Below, in pieces: positions 15,368 through 25,280 of a stretch of DNA of 32,022 bases. This DNA comes from Bacillales bacterium (GTDB lineage Bacteria; Bacillota; Bacilli; Bacillales; DASSOY01). Numbering within the stretch: position 1 is the first letter of the stretch; each line of letters begins with the position of its first letter. Made by a program: the position numbers and the translations under genes. The notes under the pieces are model-generated. The model searched no databases. It saw only the letters and a program-made list of their open reading frames with translations, and was not told the origin of the DNA. The stretch lies in NCBI GenBank assembly GCA_035700025.1, contig DASSOY010000078.1, forward strand, positions 1 through 32,022. The letters are read 5' to 3'.

Positions 15368-16227
15368 GTCTCCTTGCCGCCCATCGACCGTACATGATAG
15401 ACGTTCGGACAAAAACCTCTGAGCCCGTTCACGAGTCTGCGCATTCGCGATTCCGACTTAGTCAAGGCGAACACCGTCGGACCGCTTCCGCTCATCAGCA
15501 CGCCGTCGGCGCCTAAATCGTTCATCTTTCGTTTAATGAGCGCCACTTGCGAAACTTTTTTCATGACGAGCGGCTCAAACACGTTCTCCATTTTTTCGCA
15601 CATCTTCCGATAGTTCCGTCGTTCGATCGCTTCGACAAGGCCATCGACGTCGGGATGTTTGATGTCCCCCATTTGCAATTGCCGATACATGTCTTTCGTT
15701 GAAACGCCGACATTCGGTTTCGCAAGCACCACCCAGCACGGAGGCGGTGGAGATATCGGTGATAAAATTTCTCCTCTTCCCGTGGCGACAGCGGTGCCTC
15801 CATATACACAGAAAGCTACGTCTGAACCGATTTCACTACCGATTTCAGCGAGCTCCTGCATTGATAAGTTGAGCCGCCACAATCGGTTCAATCCCCTGAG
15901 GACGGCAGCGGCATCACTGCTTCCTCCGGCCAGTCCGGCCGCAACCGGAATTTGCTTGTCTATGCTGATGGTCACTCCTTTGTTGACCTCAAAGCGCGTC
16001 TGCAGCAACTGAGCCGCTCGATAAGCGAGATTCCGATGATCCTCGGGCAAGAACCCCGAGGAAGTGCTGACGCGAATTTTTTCGTGATCGGTGCATTCGA
16101 GTTCCAGTCGATCGGCGAGATCGATCGTCGTCATCACCATTTTTACTTCATGGTAACCGTCGTCCCTTTTATTTAACACATCCAACGCTAAATTGATTTT
16201 CGCCGGCGCCTTCATGAACAATTTCAT
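15364..16227 (-). CDS. ispE: 4-diphosphocytidyl-2-C-methyl-D-erythritol kinase
   Basis: The 287-residue GHMP kinase performs the fourth step of the MEP isoprenoid pathway. The N-terminus [23 protein letters not shown] and the ATP loop [15 protein letters not shown] (about 91-105) are diagnostic, with [17 protein letters not shown] near the C-terminus. GAAGGTGA precedes the ATG. It sits between sspF and purR as in B. subtilis. The gap to sspF holds a duplicated terminator. Confidence 0.97.
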   Translation of the reverse strand: MKLFMKAPAKINLALDVLNKRDDGYHEVKMVMTTIDLADRLELECTDHEKIRVSTSSGFLPEDHRNLAYRAAQLLQTRFEVNKGVTISIDKQIPVAAGLAGGSSDAAAVLRGLNRLWRLNLSMQELAEIGSEIGSDVAFCVYGGTAVATGRGEILSPISPPPPCWVVLAKPNVGVSTKDMYRQLQMGDIKHPDVDGLVEAIERRNYRKMCEKMENVFEPLVMKKVSQVALIKRKMNDLGADGVLMSGSGPTVFALTKSESRMRRLVNGLRGFCPNVYHVRSMGGKET

Positions 16228-16275
16228 TTTTCATCACCTTCACTTCCGCAAACACGATCCATTTCATTATACATG

Positions 16276-16301
16276 AAAAAATCGAAGCCGAAAGGCTTCG
16301 A
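16276..16301 (-). terminator. Second (distal) terminator after sspF
   Basis: An 8-bp stem (16282-16289 with 16294-16301) with a 4-nt loop (GAAA on plus, UUUC on the minus-strand transcript) is followed by a U-run on the minus strand. It is a near copy of the proximal hairpin at 16319-16346. Confidence 0.8.
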
Positions 16302-16318
16302 CCAACGGCCCAAACATG

Positions 16319-16346
16319 AAAAAACCGAAGCCGAAAGGCTTCGGTT
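16319..16346 (-). terminator. First (proximal) terminator of sspF
   Basis: A 10-bp stem (16323-16332 with 16337-16346) with the same 4-nt loop is followed by a U6 run on the minus strand, 3 nt after the sspF stop. Confidence 0.85.
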
Positions 16347-16349
16347 TAG

Positions 16350-16526
16350 TTATTTTTCTTGCTCCAATTGTCTTTCGGCAATCTCAATCGCCCGCTTGAC
16401 CATATTTCCCGCGTCGCGGGCGCGAATGCCTCCCCATCCTTCTTTTTCCACCGTTTCGTAAAAGCCGAGTTCTTTGGCAATCTCGACTTTCAAACGATCG
16501 GACATGACGCCGCCTCTTCTGCTCAT
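16350..16526 (-). CDS. sspF: Small acid-soluble spore protein SspF (alpha/beta type)
   Basis: The 58-residue protein matches the minor SASP Ssp[21 protein letters not shown], then [31 protein letters not shown], with the conserved GWG-I-ARDAGN core. These proteins coat spore DNA. The open frame extends 25 residues further upstream, but GAAAGGGG 9 nt before the ATG at 16526 and the family length support this start. I could not find a SigG promoter between the veg terminator and the gene; the gap there is only about 40 bp. Confidence 0.95.
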   Translation of the reverse strand: MSRRGGVMSDRLKVEIAKELGFYETVEKEGWGGIRARDAGNMVKRAIEIAERQLEQEK

Positions 16527-16568
16527 GCTGATGAACCCCTTTCCGGTTTTCCGACGCATGAAGCCGCG

Positions 16569-16640
16569 AAAAAACGCCCCTTTTGTGCCGCCGCGGCACA
16601 CGGCCGCGGCATTCTTAGGCTTCGCACAAAAGAGGGCGTT
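16569..16640 (-). terminator. Compound two-storey terminator of veg
   Basis: The outer arms 16573-16588 and 16624-16640 pair over 15 bp, with a 1-nt and a 2-nt bulge. Inside lies an independent 7-bp GC-only stem (16591-16597 with 16603-16609). A U6 run follows on the minus strand (A-run at 16569-16574). The large GC-rich insert inside a terminator loop is unusual. Confidence 0.7.
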
Positions 16641-16685
16641 TATCCATTCCTTATGTATCCAAGTGGCAATAGCAGGACAGAAAAA

Positions 16686-16949
16686 TTACTGCCCGCTCGC
16701 CGCCATGGTTCCTGTCTCGGTAAAAGTGAGTTCCACCGATTCTGTCAAAACGTCAGTGTAGCTGTAAGATACCCTTTCGAACGAATTGCTTTCCGGATCG
16801 AGCTTGACGATAAACACTGCTGGATAGGTTTCTTCTAATACACCTGATCTTTCAATGGTTTTCCGGCGACCGCCGTTCGCTTTCAAAGTCAAACGTTGAC
16901 CGACCTGTGTTTCCAATGAACGCTTGATATCCAAAATCGTTTTGGCCAT
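16686..16949 (-). CDS. veg: Veg protein
   Basis: The 87-residue protein is highly conserved in Firmicutes: [61 protein letters not shown]. In B. subtilis it is abundant and linked to biofilm matrix expression and spore outgrowth. AGGTGG lies before the ATG. Two consensus SigA promoters in tandem lie upstream, which parallels the strong Pveg of B. subtilis. Confidence 0.97.
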   Translation of the reverse strand: MAKTILDIKRSLETQVGQRLTLKANGGRRKTIERSGVLEETYPAVFIVKLDPESNSFERVSYSYTDVLTESVELTFTETGTMAASGQ

Positions 16950-16974
16950 TTACCATCCACCTCACTTATGTATG

Positions 16975-17003
16975 AGTATACATCAATTGTGAAGATTTGT
17001 CAA
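16975..17003 (-). promoter_or_regulatory. veg promoter P2 (proximal, SigA)
   Basis: On the minus strand TTGACA (16998-17003) and TATACT (16975-16980) have a 17-bp spacer, one mismatch from full consensus. Confidence 0.8.
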
Positions 17004-17015
17004 AGAAAACATTTA

Positions 17016-17044
17016 ATTATAACAAGCAAATTTTCGGGTGTCAA
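17016..17044 (-). promoter_or_regulatory. veg promoter P1 (distal, SigA, full consensus)
   Basis: On the minus strand TTGACA (17039-17044) and TATAAT (17016-17021) are separated by exactly 17 bp: no mismatch to consensus. It lies 41 bp upstream of P2. Confidence 0.85.
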
Positions 17045-17088
17045 TTAACAATTTCTTTTTTTTTTAAGATGCGCAAGATGCGGCATCC

Positions 17089-17985
17089 TTATTCATTGGA
17101 CGGCGAGCTGTCATCTTCATCGTCATGCGAACCGGCAATGGGCATGCCGGTTCGCAAGATCCCTTTCGTTTCGACGCCTCCGACGCCTTTTTCGCCCGAC
17201 AATGTGTTTTTCAACGCTTCCCATACCGTTACCCGATCCATAAAAGAAGTCAGGCTGATTTTGGCCGCAATGTAGACGGGATCCAGTGCATGGATGTTGA
17301 CCCGTCTCGGTGAACTTGCATAATTGGCGCCGGCCCGAATGATTCCCTCAAAATGCGACTGACAGGCGCCTGCGAAAATGACCAAATGGTCCAAGTGCGA
17401 AATCATGCTTCTGGCACTTTTCACCGCGCTGATGTAATCGCGGGAATGGCGGTAAGCGTTCAACTCGTGCTTTGCCCCTTTGCTCCGCACATACGCATCA
17501 TGTCCCGTGAGCACGACGATGTCGGGGTTGACCTTCTCCATCCAGCCGCAAATTTCCTGCGCCATGTTCGTTTCCTTAACAAAATGGCCGTAAACGGGAA
17601 CGCCGAGCTTTTCGTACAAAGCTAAACACTTCTTCAAATAATTCGCGTCTCCGTCCAAATGCAGCACTTTTCCCGGCAATTCAAAATAACGGTCTTCCCT
17701 GACGTATCCGCCCGTTGCGGTGTAATCCCTTTTCATTTTCAACAATTGATAATCCTGGCGAAACAACCGAAAGGAGTACGCTTCCTTCTTCGCCGTTTGC
17801 TTTCTGTATGCTTTCAATTCGTCCCTGCTCATCGGAACGAGATCATCGTAGGGCGCATCGGCATAAAGCCTTAAATCTTCTCCAGCCAAATGCACAATTC
17901 CGTTTTCGGCTATACGTTCCACACGAAACAGCACGTCGCAATCGTATGAGCGCCGTGCCACAATGTCTCCCGCCTGTATGTTCAT
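17089..17985 (-). CDS. yabG: Sporulation-specific protease YabG
   Basis: The 298-residue mother-cell protease processes spore coat proteins before cross-linking. The N-terminus GDIVARRSYDCDVLFRVERI is the family barrel-like segment. The catalytic half contains VVLTGHDAY (His162) and IFAGACQSHFEGIIRAG with Cys208, which matches the Cys required in YabG homologues. The C-terminus ends in an acidic DDEDDSS tail. GGAGGGGAGC precedes the ATG, and a SigK-like -10 lies upstream. No clear terminator follows; only an A/T-rich tract with a run of T on the plus strand (about 17050-17061). Confidence 0.95.
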   Translation of the reverse strand: MNIQAGDIVARRSYDCDVLFRVERIAENGIVHLAGEDLRLYADAPYDDLVPMSRDELKAYRKQTAKKEAYSFRLFRQDYQLLKMKRDYTATGGYVREDRYFELPGKVLHLDGDANYLKKCLALYEKLGVPVYGHFVKETNMAQEICGWMEKVNPDIVVLTGHDAYVRSKGAKHELNAYRHSRDYISAVKSARSMISHLDHLVIFAGACQSHFEGIIRAGANYASSPRRVNIHALDPVYIAAKISLTSFMDRVTVWEALKNTLSGEKGVGGVETKGILRTGMPIAGSHDDEDDSSPSNE

Positions 17986-18013
17986 GTGCTCCCCTCCTGC
18001 TCGACCGTCATTC

Positions 18014-18022
18014 TATCCTATG
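18014..18022 (-). promoter_or_regulatory. SigK-like -10 element for yabG
   Basis: On the minus strand CATAGGATA fits the SigK pattern CATANNNTA, 29 bp upstream of the ATG. The matching -35 (AC dinucleotide) is not convincing. yabG is SigK-dependent in B. subtilis. Confidence 0.35.
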
Positions 18023-18045
18023 TACGGGAAAGGGAAAAAATGCTC

Positions 18046-18924
18046 TTAATGACGGGCGAGCGGCAGCAACTCATCGCTAAGCGCCGCAAATTCACGCAAA
18101 GAAACGGTTTCGGCACGCCGTTTCGGATCGATGCCGCTGTTTTCAAAACAAGCCATCAACACTGGTTTGTCGACGTTTGGGAGCAAGTTGCGCGAAAGGT
18201 TGTTGTAAATCGTCTTTCGCCGTTGTTTGAACGCATTTCGAACGACTTTGAAGAAGAAATCTTCGTCAGCGACTTCCACTGCCGGATCGGGCCGCATCAC
18301 CAACGCCAAGACCGCGGAATCGACTTTCGGGTTTGGAAGAAACGCTGTCTTCGGTACGGTAAGAGCAGTACTCGCGTGCGCGTAATATTGCACAGCGATC
18401 GAGAGCGATCCGTAATTTTTATCCCCGGGGGAAGCAGCAATCCGCTCGGCGACTTCTTTTTGCACCATGACGACAATCTTTTCAAACGAGAGTCCGCTGT
18501 GAACCAATTTTAATAAAATGGGGGTGGTGATGTAATACGGCAAATTTGCGGCGACAGTGACGCGCTGTCCAGGCTTGAATTGCTCTGAAATCAAGTCGTT
18601 CAAATCGACCTTTAAAAAATCTTCATGGATGACTGTCACGCGCTCTTCGTCGGCGAACAAGCAACGTAAAACTTTTACCATCCGTTCATCGATCTCCACA
18701 GCGACAACACGGTCAGCACGCCGGGCCAGCTGCTGTGTGAGCGCACCGATGCCTGGTCCGATTTCCAGGACGCCGTCCCCGCTGGACAACTGCAAAACTT
18801 CCGTAATGCGATCCAAAACCGCGGCATCAATTAAAAAATTTTGCCCGAGGCTTTTTTTCAATGACAATCCATGTTCACGGAGCAATGCTTTTGTTTTTCC
18901 CGGTGAGGCAATGTTTTTCGTCAT
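18046..18924 (-). CDS. rsmA: 16S rRNA (adenine1518/1519-N6) dimethyltransferase
   Basis: The 292-residue KsgA/RsmA dimethylates two adenines in the 3' helix of 16S rRNA and acts as an assembly checkpoint. SAM site: SLGQNFLIDAAVLDRI, VLEIGPGIGALTQQL (about 50-65), VAVEIDERM. Catalytic motif: ANLPYYITTPIL. The ATG at 18924 overlaps the rnmV TGA as ATGA and has AGGAGG 7 nt upstream inside rnmV. The usual partner rnmV (5S maturation) precedes it. Confidence 0.97.
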   Translation of the reverse strand: MTKNIASPGKTKALLREHGLSLKKSLGQNFLIDAAVLDRITEVLQLSSGDGVLEIGPGIGALTQQLARRADRVVAVEIDERMVKVLRCLFADEERVTVIHEDFLKVDLNDLISEQFKPGQRVTVAANLPYYITTPILLKLVHSGLSFEKIVVMVQKEVAERIAASPGDKNYGSLSIAVQYYAHASTALTVPKTAFLPNPKVDSAVLALVMRPDPAVEVADEDFFFKVVRNAFKQRRKTIYNNLSRNLLPNVDKPVLMACFENSGIDPKRRAETVSLREFAALSDELLPLARH

Positions 18925-19478
18925 GCTTGTTCCTCCTGATCCAAGCGCCGGCACGCCTCGGCAAACTCTTCTTTCGTAATCTGAAACGCCGCGAGCCTCT
19001 TATGCAGCTGTTTTCCGTTGGCGTATCCGATATGCAGCAACCGTCCGAGCGCTTCCCTCCGCCGCTTCGCAGCCGGCCCGGCCATCAGCCCTGCATCAAT
19101 TAAATCCGTTTTCGTGATCGTCGCTTCGGTTTCCGGCATTTCCTGCTTCACGTTGGCGAGCGCCTTGCGAATCACTTCAGGCGATGCATGCTCCACCCCG
19201 AGACTCGGCTTTCCTGCACGAAACGCCTCTTCTCTCGGGATGAAAGCATGCTTGCAGCCCGGCACGCGTTCACGAATGATATTGCGAATCCTTTTGCCTG
19301 CGTAATCCGGGTCCGTTAACACGATAACCCCTCTTTTCTTTTGCGCCAATCGAATTTGCTCAATCGTGCTTTCATTGACCGCCGATCCGTTCGTTTCGAT
19401 CGTATCGGCATTGACCGCCCTTTGCACAGCGATCGTATCGCTCTTTCCTTCCACGACAATCCATTCTTTGATTTTCAT
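18921..19478 (-). CDS. rnmV: Ribonuclease M5 (5S rRNA maturation)
   Basis: The 185-residue product has an N-terminal TOPRIM domain with the catalytic Glu in IVVEGKSDT and the acidic pair in VLTDPDYAGKRIR, followed by a C-terminal RNase M5 domain (SPEVIRKAL, TKTDLIDAGLMAGPAAKRRR). It cuts 5S precursors bound to uL18. The ATG at 19478 follows GGAAGGA. It overlaps rsmA by 4 nt. Confidence 0.96.
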   Translation of the reverse strand: MKIKEWIVVEGKSDTIAVQRAVNADTIETNGSAVNESTIEQIRLAQKKRGVIVLTDPDYAGKRIRNIIRERVPGCKHAFIPREEAFRAGKPSLGVEHASPEVIRKALANVKQEMPETEATITKTDLIDAGLMAGPAAKRRREALGRLLHIGYANGKQLHKRLAAFQITKEEFAEACRRLDQEEQA

Positions 19479-19545
19479 ACAATTTCCTTCCATTATAATG
19501 AAACTTTTTTAACCTTCTTGTCGTCTTATTGTTACATAAAAAGAA

Positions 19546-19567
19546 CGCAGAGGAAAATTCCTCTGCG
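19546..19567 (-). terminator. Intrinsic terminator of yabE
   Basis: A 9-bp perfect stem (19546-19554 with 19559-19567) with a 4-nt loop is followed by UUCUUUUU on the minus strand, just after the yabE stop. Confidence 0.8.
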
Positions 19568-19572
19568 ATTCA

Positions 19573-20784
19573 TCAATCCAATACCTTGACGAGAACGGTG
19601 CGCCGCCCCCAGCGGTAAGCACTGCTCTTCGTCGGGAAAAACACGTCGATATGGTGGCCGTGGATCGCTCCTCCGGTGTCTGCGGCAATTGCGTATCCGT
19701 AACCTTGGACCCACACCCTCGAACCGAGCGGGATCAGATTCGGATCGACCGCAATCACTTTTGCATCCGGATTTGCTTTTAAGTTAATCCCTGTACTCGT
19801 AATGCCGGAGCAGCCGTTGCAACTGGCCGTATACGCCGTACTGCTCATATAAAATTGCTTAACGTCTCCGTTGACCGTCGGGGTGGAATCGCTGCCGCCG
19901 CCCCTGGAAGGCTGCCGGTTCACCCTCGTGCCTACCGCGACGATTCGATCCCGGCTATCCTTCACCTTTTTCTTGCTGACCAACTCGCGTTTCACTTCTT
20001 TTCCGTTTCTCAACGTAATTTCGTACGTTTTCTCGATTTTTCCTTCTTCACCGCTTTGAATGACGCGTTCTTCTCCCTTTGCGAGAGAATCGTCCTTCTT
20101 CGTGATTACGGCAAAATCGATCGGTTGTTCCACAACATCGGTGACCTTTTTAATGTAAGTGACGTTGATTTCCTCAGCCGCAGTCAATAAAGTGTCCAGT
20201 TCCGGCTTAATTTCATCATTGTTGTCATAGTTGATGCCCATTTTCTTTAAAAAGTCAGCGACCGTCGTCGAATCTTTGGCTGTTGTCCAGATCGTCTTGT
20301 TTTTTCCGCCGATGTTCAATTTTACTTGAAATCCGGAGTCGTAAGAGATTGTCATTCCTTCGCTGATCGGTGTATCGAGACTCGGCGTCAATTGATCGTG
20401 ATCACCGACATCGATTTGCATCGATGCCAGCATGCCCGCCACCGTATCCGCCGTCGTCCAGGCCGTTTCGCTTTTTCCATTGCGATCGAACGTCACCTGT
20501 ATCGCCGGTTCCCATTTAATGGTGAGCTCATCGGAAAGCTTTGCGTCTACGCCCGGTTTAACGAAGTCATGTGGACTTACGCCAACGTTCAAATCTTCTA
20601 ATAAATCTCCGACGGTGGCCGCATGGGCCGTCAATTGTTGTTTCTTGCCGTCAAGAATGACGGTCACTTGTTTGGCCGTCAACTGGTAAGCCAACCAGCC
20701 GAACGCGGCGCTGAGAACGGCAAACGACAGCAATGTCATCCACCATTTCTTCGCCCGCCCGGTAACGGGAAAGTTCAAAGACAT
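19573..20784 (-). CDS. yabE: Cell-wall-binding YabE (RpfB-like; DUF348, G5 and 3D domains)
   Basis: The 403-residue envelope protein has an N-terminal membrane anchor (about 14-35), then three DUF348 repeats (each with a TVGDLLEDL, TVAGMLASM or TVADFLKKM core), one G5 domain (about 200-285, EERVIQSGEEGKIEKTYEI) and a C-terminal 3D domain (about 310-403) ending in AADTGGAIHGHHIDVFF with its conserved Asp residues. The architecture equals that of B. subtilis YabE and of Rpf-like wall enzymes, where the 3D domain is a lytic-transglycosylase-type fold; activity here is inferred. The start ATG at 20784 has AAGGAGGTGG upstream. Confidence 0.93.
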   Translation of the reverse strand: MSLNFPVTGRAKKWWMTLLSFAVLSAAFGWLAYQLTAKQVTVILDGKKQQLTAHAATVGDLLEDLNVGVSPHDFVKPGVDAKLSDELTIKWEPAIQVTFDRNGKSETAWTTADTVAGMLASMQIDVGDHDQLTPSLDTPISEGMTISYDSGFQVKLNIGGKNKTIWTTAKDSTTVADFLKKMGINYDNNDEIKPELDTLLTAAEEINVTYIKKVTDVVEQPIDFAVITKKDDSLAKGEERVIQSGEEGKIEKTYEITLRNGKEVKRELVSKKKVKDSRDRIVAVGTRVNRQPSRGGGSDSTPTVNGDVKQFYMSSTAYTASCNGCSGITSTGINLKANPDAKVIAVDPNLIPLGSRVWVQGYGYAIAADTGGAIHGHHIDVFFPTKSSAYRWGRRTVLVKVLD

Positions 20785-20855
20785 CGAGAAATCCACCTCC
20801 TTCTCTGCCAACAAATTGTATGTAACCACGCATTAAGATAGAACCGACTCGACGG

Positions 20856-21626
20856 TTACGGATCGAGACGAAAAACCCTTTTGGCGTTTTCCGAAGTTTG
20901 CCTCGCCAGCTCTTCAAATGCAATTTCTTTCAATTCAGCAATCGTTTCAGCCACCAATTTCACGCGGGACGGCTCGTTTCTTTTCCCTCGAAACGGGTGC
21001 GGGCTCAGAAACGGACAATCCGTTTCAACTAAAATACGGTCAAGCGGCACTTCTTTCGCCACACGTTTCGGCAATTTGGCGTTTTTGAACGTCACAGGAC
21101 CTCCGAACGAAAGGTAAAAATTCATGTCCAGACATTTCTTCGCTTCTTCGGTCCCGGCGCTGAAACAATGCATGATCCCGCCGACTTCGGCTGCATTTTC
21201 TTGTTGCAAGACTTCTATGATGTCGTTCGTTGCTTCGCGATTATGTATGATGATTGGCAAATCCACACGCTTCGCGAGCGCGATTTGCTTTCGGAATACT
21301 TCCTTTTGCACGTCCGCCGGCGATTTGTCCCAATGATAGTCGAGACCCGTTTCCCCGATCGCGACAACTTTCGGATGCGCCGCTAGTTGTTCGATCCGGG
21401 TAAAATCTTGCTCAGTCGCGTCGACGGCATCTACCGGATGCCAACCGACCGCCGCGTACATGAAGTCATAACGTTCGGCGAGGGCCATCGCTCCGTCAAT
21501 CGTGTCACGGTCAAATCCAACGACAACCATATGATCAACGCCGGCTTCCCGAGCCCGTTGAATGACTTCCTCTCGATCATCGTCAAATTGTTTCACGTTG
21601 ACATGCGTATGCGTATCGAATAACAT
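20856..21626 (-). CDS. yabD: TatD family DNase / metal-dependent hydrolase (YabD)
   Basis: The 256-residue TIM-barrel hydrolase has complete metal ligands: FDTHTHV (His-X-His), GETGLDYHW (Glu), IIHNREA (His), GIMHCFSAG (His) and VETDCPFLSPHPFRGKRNEP (Asp). Homologues have 3'-5' DNase or quality-control deacylase activity. AAAGGAG lies 6 nt before the ATG at 21626. It is separated from metS by that gene's terminator and a 170-bp gap holding an inverted repeat (21686-21700) and a weak minus-strand promoter candidate (TTGTTT-16-TAAACT). Confidence 0.94.
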   Translation of the reverse strand: MLFDTHTHVNVKQFDDDREEVIQRAREAGVDHMVVVGFDRDTIDGAMALAERYDFMYAAVGWHPVDAVDATEQDFTRIEQLAAHPKVVAIGETGLDYHWDKSPADVQKEVFRKQIALAKRVDLPIIIHNREATNDIIEVLQQENAAEVGGIMHCFSAGTEEAKKCLDMNFYLSFGGPVTFKNAKLPKRVAKEVPLDRILVETDCPFLSPHPFRGKRNEPSRVKLVAETIAELKEIAFEELARQTSENAKRVFRLDP

Positions 21627-21685
21627 GACCGACTCCTTTATTGGCAATCATACTCGCACAGTTTAACACAATTTATATTTCAAAC

Positions 21686-21700
21686 AACGAATAATTCGTT
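21686..21700. repeat. 15-bp perfect inverted repeat upstream of tatD
   Basis: AACGAAT-A-ATTCGTT has 7-bp arms about one base. It lies 60 bp upstream of the tatD start in an AT-rich leader, near the possible -35 region, as an operator would. Confidence 0.45.
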
Positions 21701-21751
21701 TTCAATTTCGTTACATTTCCATTACAAACCATAATACAGGCTTTATGACCT

Positions 21752-21778
21752 AAAAAAAAATCGCCCGAATAGGGCGAT
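21752..21778 (-). terminator. Intrinsic terminator of metS
   Basis: A 7-bp stem (21760-21766 with 21772-21778) with a 5-nt loop is followed by a U9 run on the minus strand. Confidence 0.85.
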
Positions 21779-21798
21779 CTTACCATTTATTACGACTT

Positions 21799-23814
<2,016 letters not shown>

Positions 23815-23865
23815 TCATTGCTTGCACCTGCCGTACGATTTTCTATAAGAGACACCTTCAATGAA

Positions 23866-23882
23866 TGTCGAACATTGTCGAA
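23866..23882 (+). promoter_or_regulatory. Tandem Spo0A boxes between metS and abrB
   Basis: TGTCGAA occurs exactly at 23866-23872 and 23876-23882, 10 bp apart (one helical turn). TGTCGAA is the Spo0A box core, and this spacing is typical of cooperative sites. They lie about 104 bp upstream of the abrB -35. Confidence 0.65.
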
Positions 23883-23985
23883 CGATGAAGAGGTACGATT
23901 TGGATCATTTTCGGTTCGGCAATTAAGTTGAAAATCAACGATATTGCTTGATACACGTAAGTATTAGAATTTTTAAAGAAAATGA

Positions 23986-24014
23986 TTGACGCTCTTGGGA
24001 AACACTGGTACTAT
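23986..24014 (+). promoter_or_regulatory. SigA-type promoter for abrB
   Basis: TTGACG (23986-23991) and TACTAT (24009-24014) have a 17-bp spacer. The expected start of transcription is near 24021, leaving a leader of about 70 nt. Confidence 0.7.
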
Positions 24015-24032
24015 AAAAACAAAGCTTTGCTT

Positions 24033-24039
24033 TGTCGAA
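24033..24039 (+). promoter_or_regulatory. Spo0A box downstream of the abrB promoter
   Basis: An exact TGTCGAA lies at about +13 to +19 relative to the predicted start. In B. subtilis Spo0A~P represses abrB from boxes at about +10 to +30, so the position fits repression. Confidence 0.65.
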
Positions 24040-24089
24040 TCCTGGCGTTTTTTATCGGGATTGAAAACTTTTGGGGAGGAAGAAACATT

Positions 24090-24374
24090 ATGAAATCTAC
24101 TGGTATTGTCCGAAAAGTCGATGAACTCGGACGGGTCGTAATTCCGATCGAATTGCGGCGCACACTCGGCATCAACGAAAAAGACGCGCTGGAAATCTAC
24201 GTTGATGACGACAGAATTGTTTTGAAAAAGTATAAGGCGAGCATGACTTGTCAAGTCACCGGGGAAGTCTCCGACGACAACTTGATTCTCGCCAACGGAA
24301 AGCTGATTCTCAGCAAAGAAGGCGCCGAAAGAATTTTGGACGAGCTGAGAGACTACCTCGCTAAAGCCCAATAA
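24090..24374 (+). CDS. abrB: Transition-state regulator AbrB
   Basis: The 94-residue product is the only intact plus-strand gene. Its N-terminal swapped-hairpin DNA-binding domain reads MKSTGIVRKVDELGRVVIPI, ELRRTLGINEKDALEIYVDD; the C-terminal half is the multimerisation domain (CQVTGEVSDDN, ILSKEGAERILDELRDYL). AbrB represses stationary-phase and sporulation genes during growth, and spoVG in this window is a classic target. GGGGAGGA precedes the ATG. An upstream in-frame extension from 23982 covers the promoter and is not coding. Confidence 0.97.
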   Translation: MKSTGIVRKVDELGRVVIPIELRRTLGINEKDALEIYVDDDRIVLKKYKASMTCQVTGEVSDDNLILANGKLILSKEGAERILDELRDYLAKAQ

Positions 24375-24380
24375 CAACCA

Positions 24381-24406
24381 CCCTGCATTTTTTTTGCAGG
24401 GTTTTT
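24381..24406 (+). terminator. abrB terminator (convergent with rsmI)
   Basis: A 7-bp stem (24381-24387 with 24395-24401) has a 7-nt T loop followed by T5. The T-run overlaps the rsmI stop codon on the other strand. Confidence 0.8.
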
Positions 24407-25280
24407 ATTTGCCCGCGTGAACCGCGTTATAGACGTCTCGTTTCGGAACGCCCCGCTCTCGGGCGGTTTTTTTTATCGCCTCTTTCTTCGACAAACCGCG
24501 AATCTCGACATAATGCCTCACATGCTCCTCCACCGCCAAATCCGTCCACCAGCGCTTGTCTTCTTCCTCAATTTCGCCGCCGCCTTCGACGACGATGCAA
24601 ATCTCCCCTTTGACCGTCCGTCCTTCTAACCATGCGGCGACCTCATCCATCGAACCGCGGATCCACTCTTCGAAAGTCTTTGTCATCTCGCGTCCGATGC
24701 AAATGCGCCGGCCGCCGAACGGCTCTTTCATCGCCGCGACCGTATCTTTCAGCCGGTGCGGCGACTCATAGAAAAGCAACGTCGCCTGAATGGTTTTCAA
24801 CCGGTTAAAGAGTGCAGTCTTGTCTTTTTTCGTTCGCGGCGGAAAGCCGTGAAAATAAAATTGACGCGTATCAAAGCCCGAAGCAACAAGCGCGGGCAAC
24901 GCGGCATTCGCTCCCGGCAGCGGCACGACGAAGATGTTTTCGTCGAGGCATGCCTGGACCAGCTCTTGACCGGGATCGGAGATCGCCGGCATGCCGGCAT
25001 CGCTGACGAGCGCCACGGTCTTGCCGGCAGACAGCTCCTTGATCAACTGCACTCCGCTCTGAAGCTTATTATGTTCATGATAGCTGACGAGCGGCGTATG
25101 AATTTCAAAATGACTGCATAATTTTTTCGTCATTCTCGTATCTTCGGCGGCAATGAGGTCGGCTTCCTGCAATTGCTTAACCGCGCGAAACGTCATGTCC
25201 TCGAGATTTCCGATCGGCGTCGGAACGAGATAAAGCACGCCGGTTTCCGTCTCCTTACGATAACTTTGCTGAATCCACAT
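24405..25280 (-). CDS. rsmI: 16S rRNA (cytidine1402-2'-O)-methyltransferase
   Basis: The 291-residue tetrapyrrole-methylase-fold enzyme modifies C1402 in the decoding centre. Motifs: YLVPTPIGNLEDMTFRAV, IAAEDTRMTKKL, ALVSDAGMPAISDPG (SAM loop), PLPGANAALPALVASG, FYESPHRL. The ATG has a GGGAGG site inside yazA and overlaps that gene by 26 bp. Its C-terminal extension (SKKEAIKKTARERGVPKRDVYNAV) looks like a helical tail common in Firmicutes RsmI. It ends convergent with abrB. Confidence 0.97.
   Translation of the reverse strand: MWIQQSYRKETETGVLYLVPTPIGNLEDMTFRAVKQLQEADLIAAEDTRMTKKLCSHFEIHTPLVSYHEHNKLQSGVQLIKELSAGKTVALVSDAGMPAISDPGQELVQACLDENIFVVPLPGANAALPALVASGFDTRQFYFHGFPPRTKKDKTALFNRLKTIQATLLFYESPHRLKDTVAAMKEPFGGRRICIGREMTKTFEEWIRGSMDEVAAWLEGRTVKGEICIVVEGGGEIEEEDKRWWTDLAVEEHVRHYVEIRGLSKKEAIKKTARERGVPKRDVYNAVHAGK

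Noticed and set aside
17050..17061. T-run near the end of yabG as a terminator
   Set aside because: On the minus strand it reads as A's and no stem precedes it.
23982..24089. N-terminal extension of abrB
   Set aside because: It covers the -35/-10 promoter and the Spo0A box; the ATG at 24090 has a strong ribosome site and the family N-terminus.
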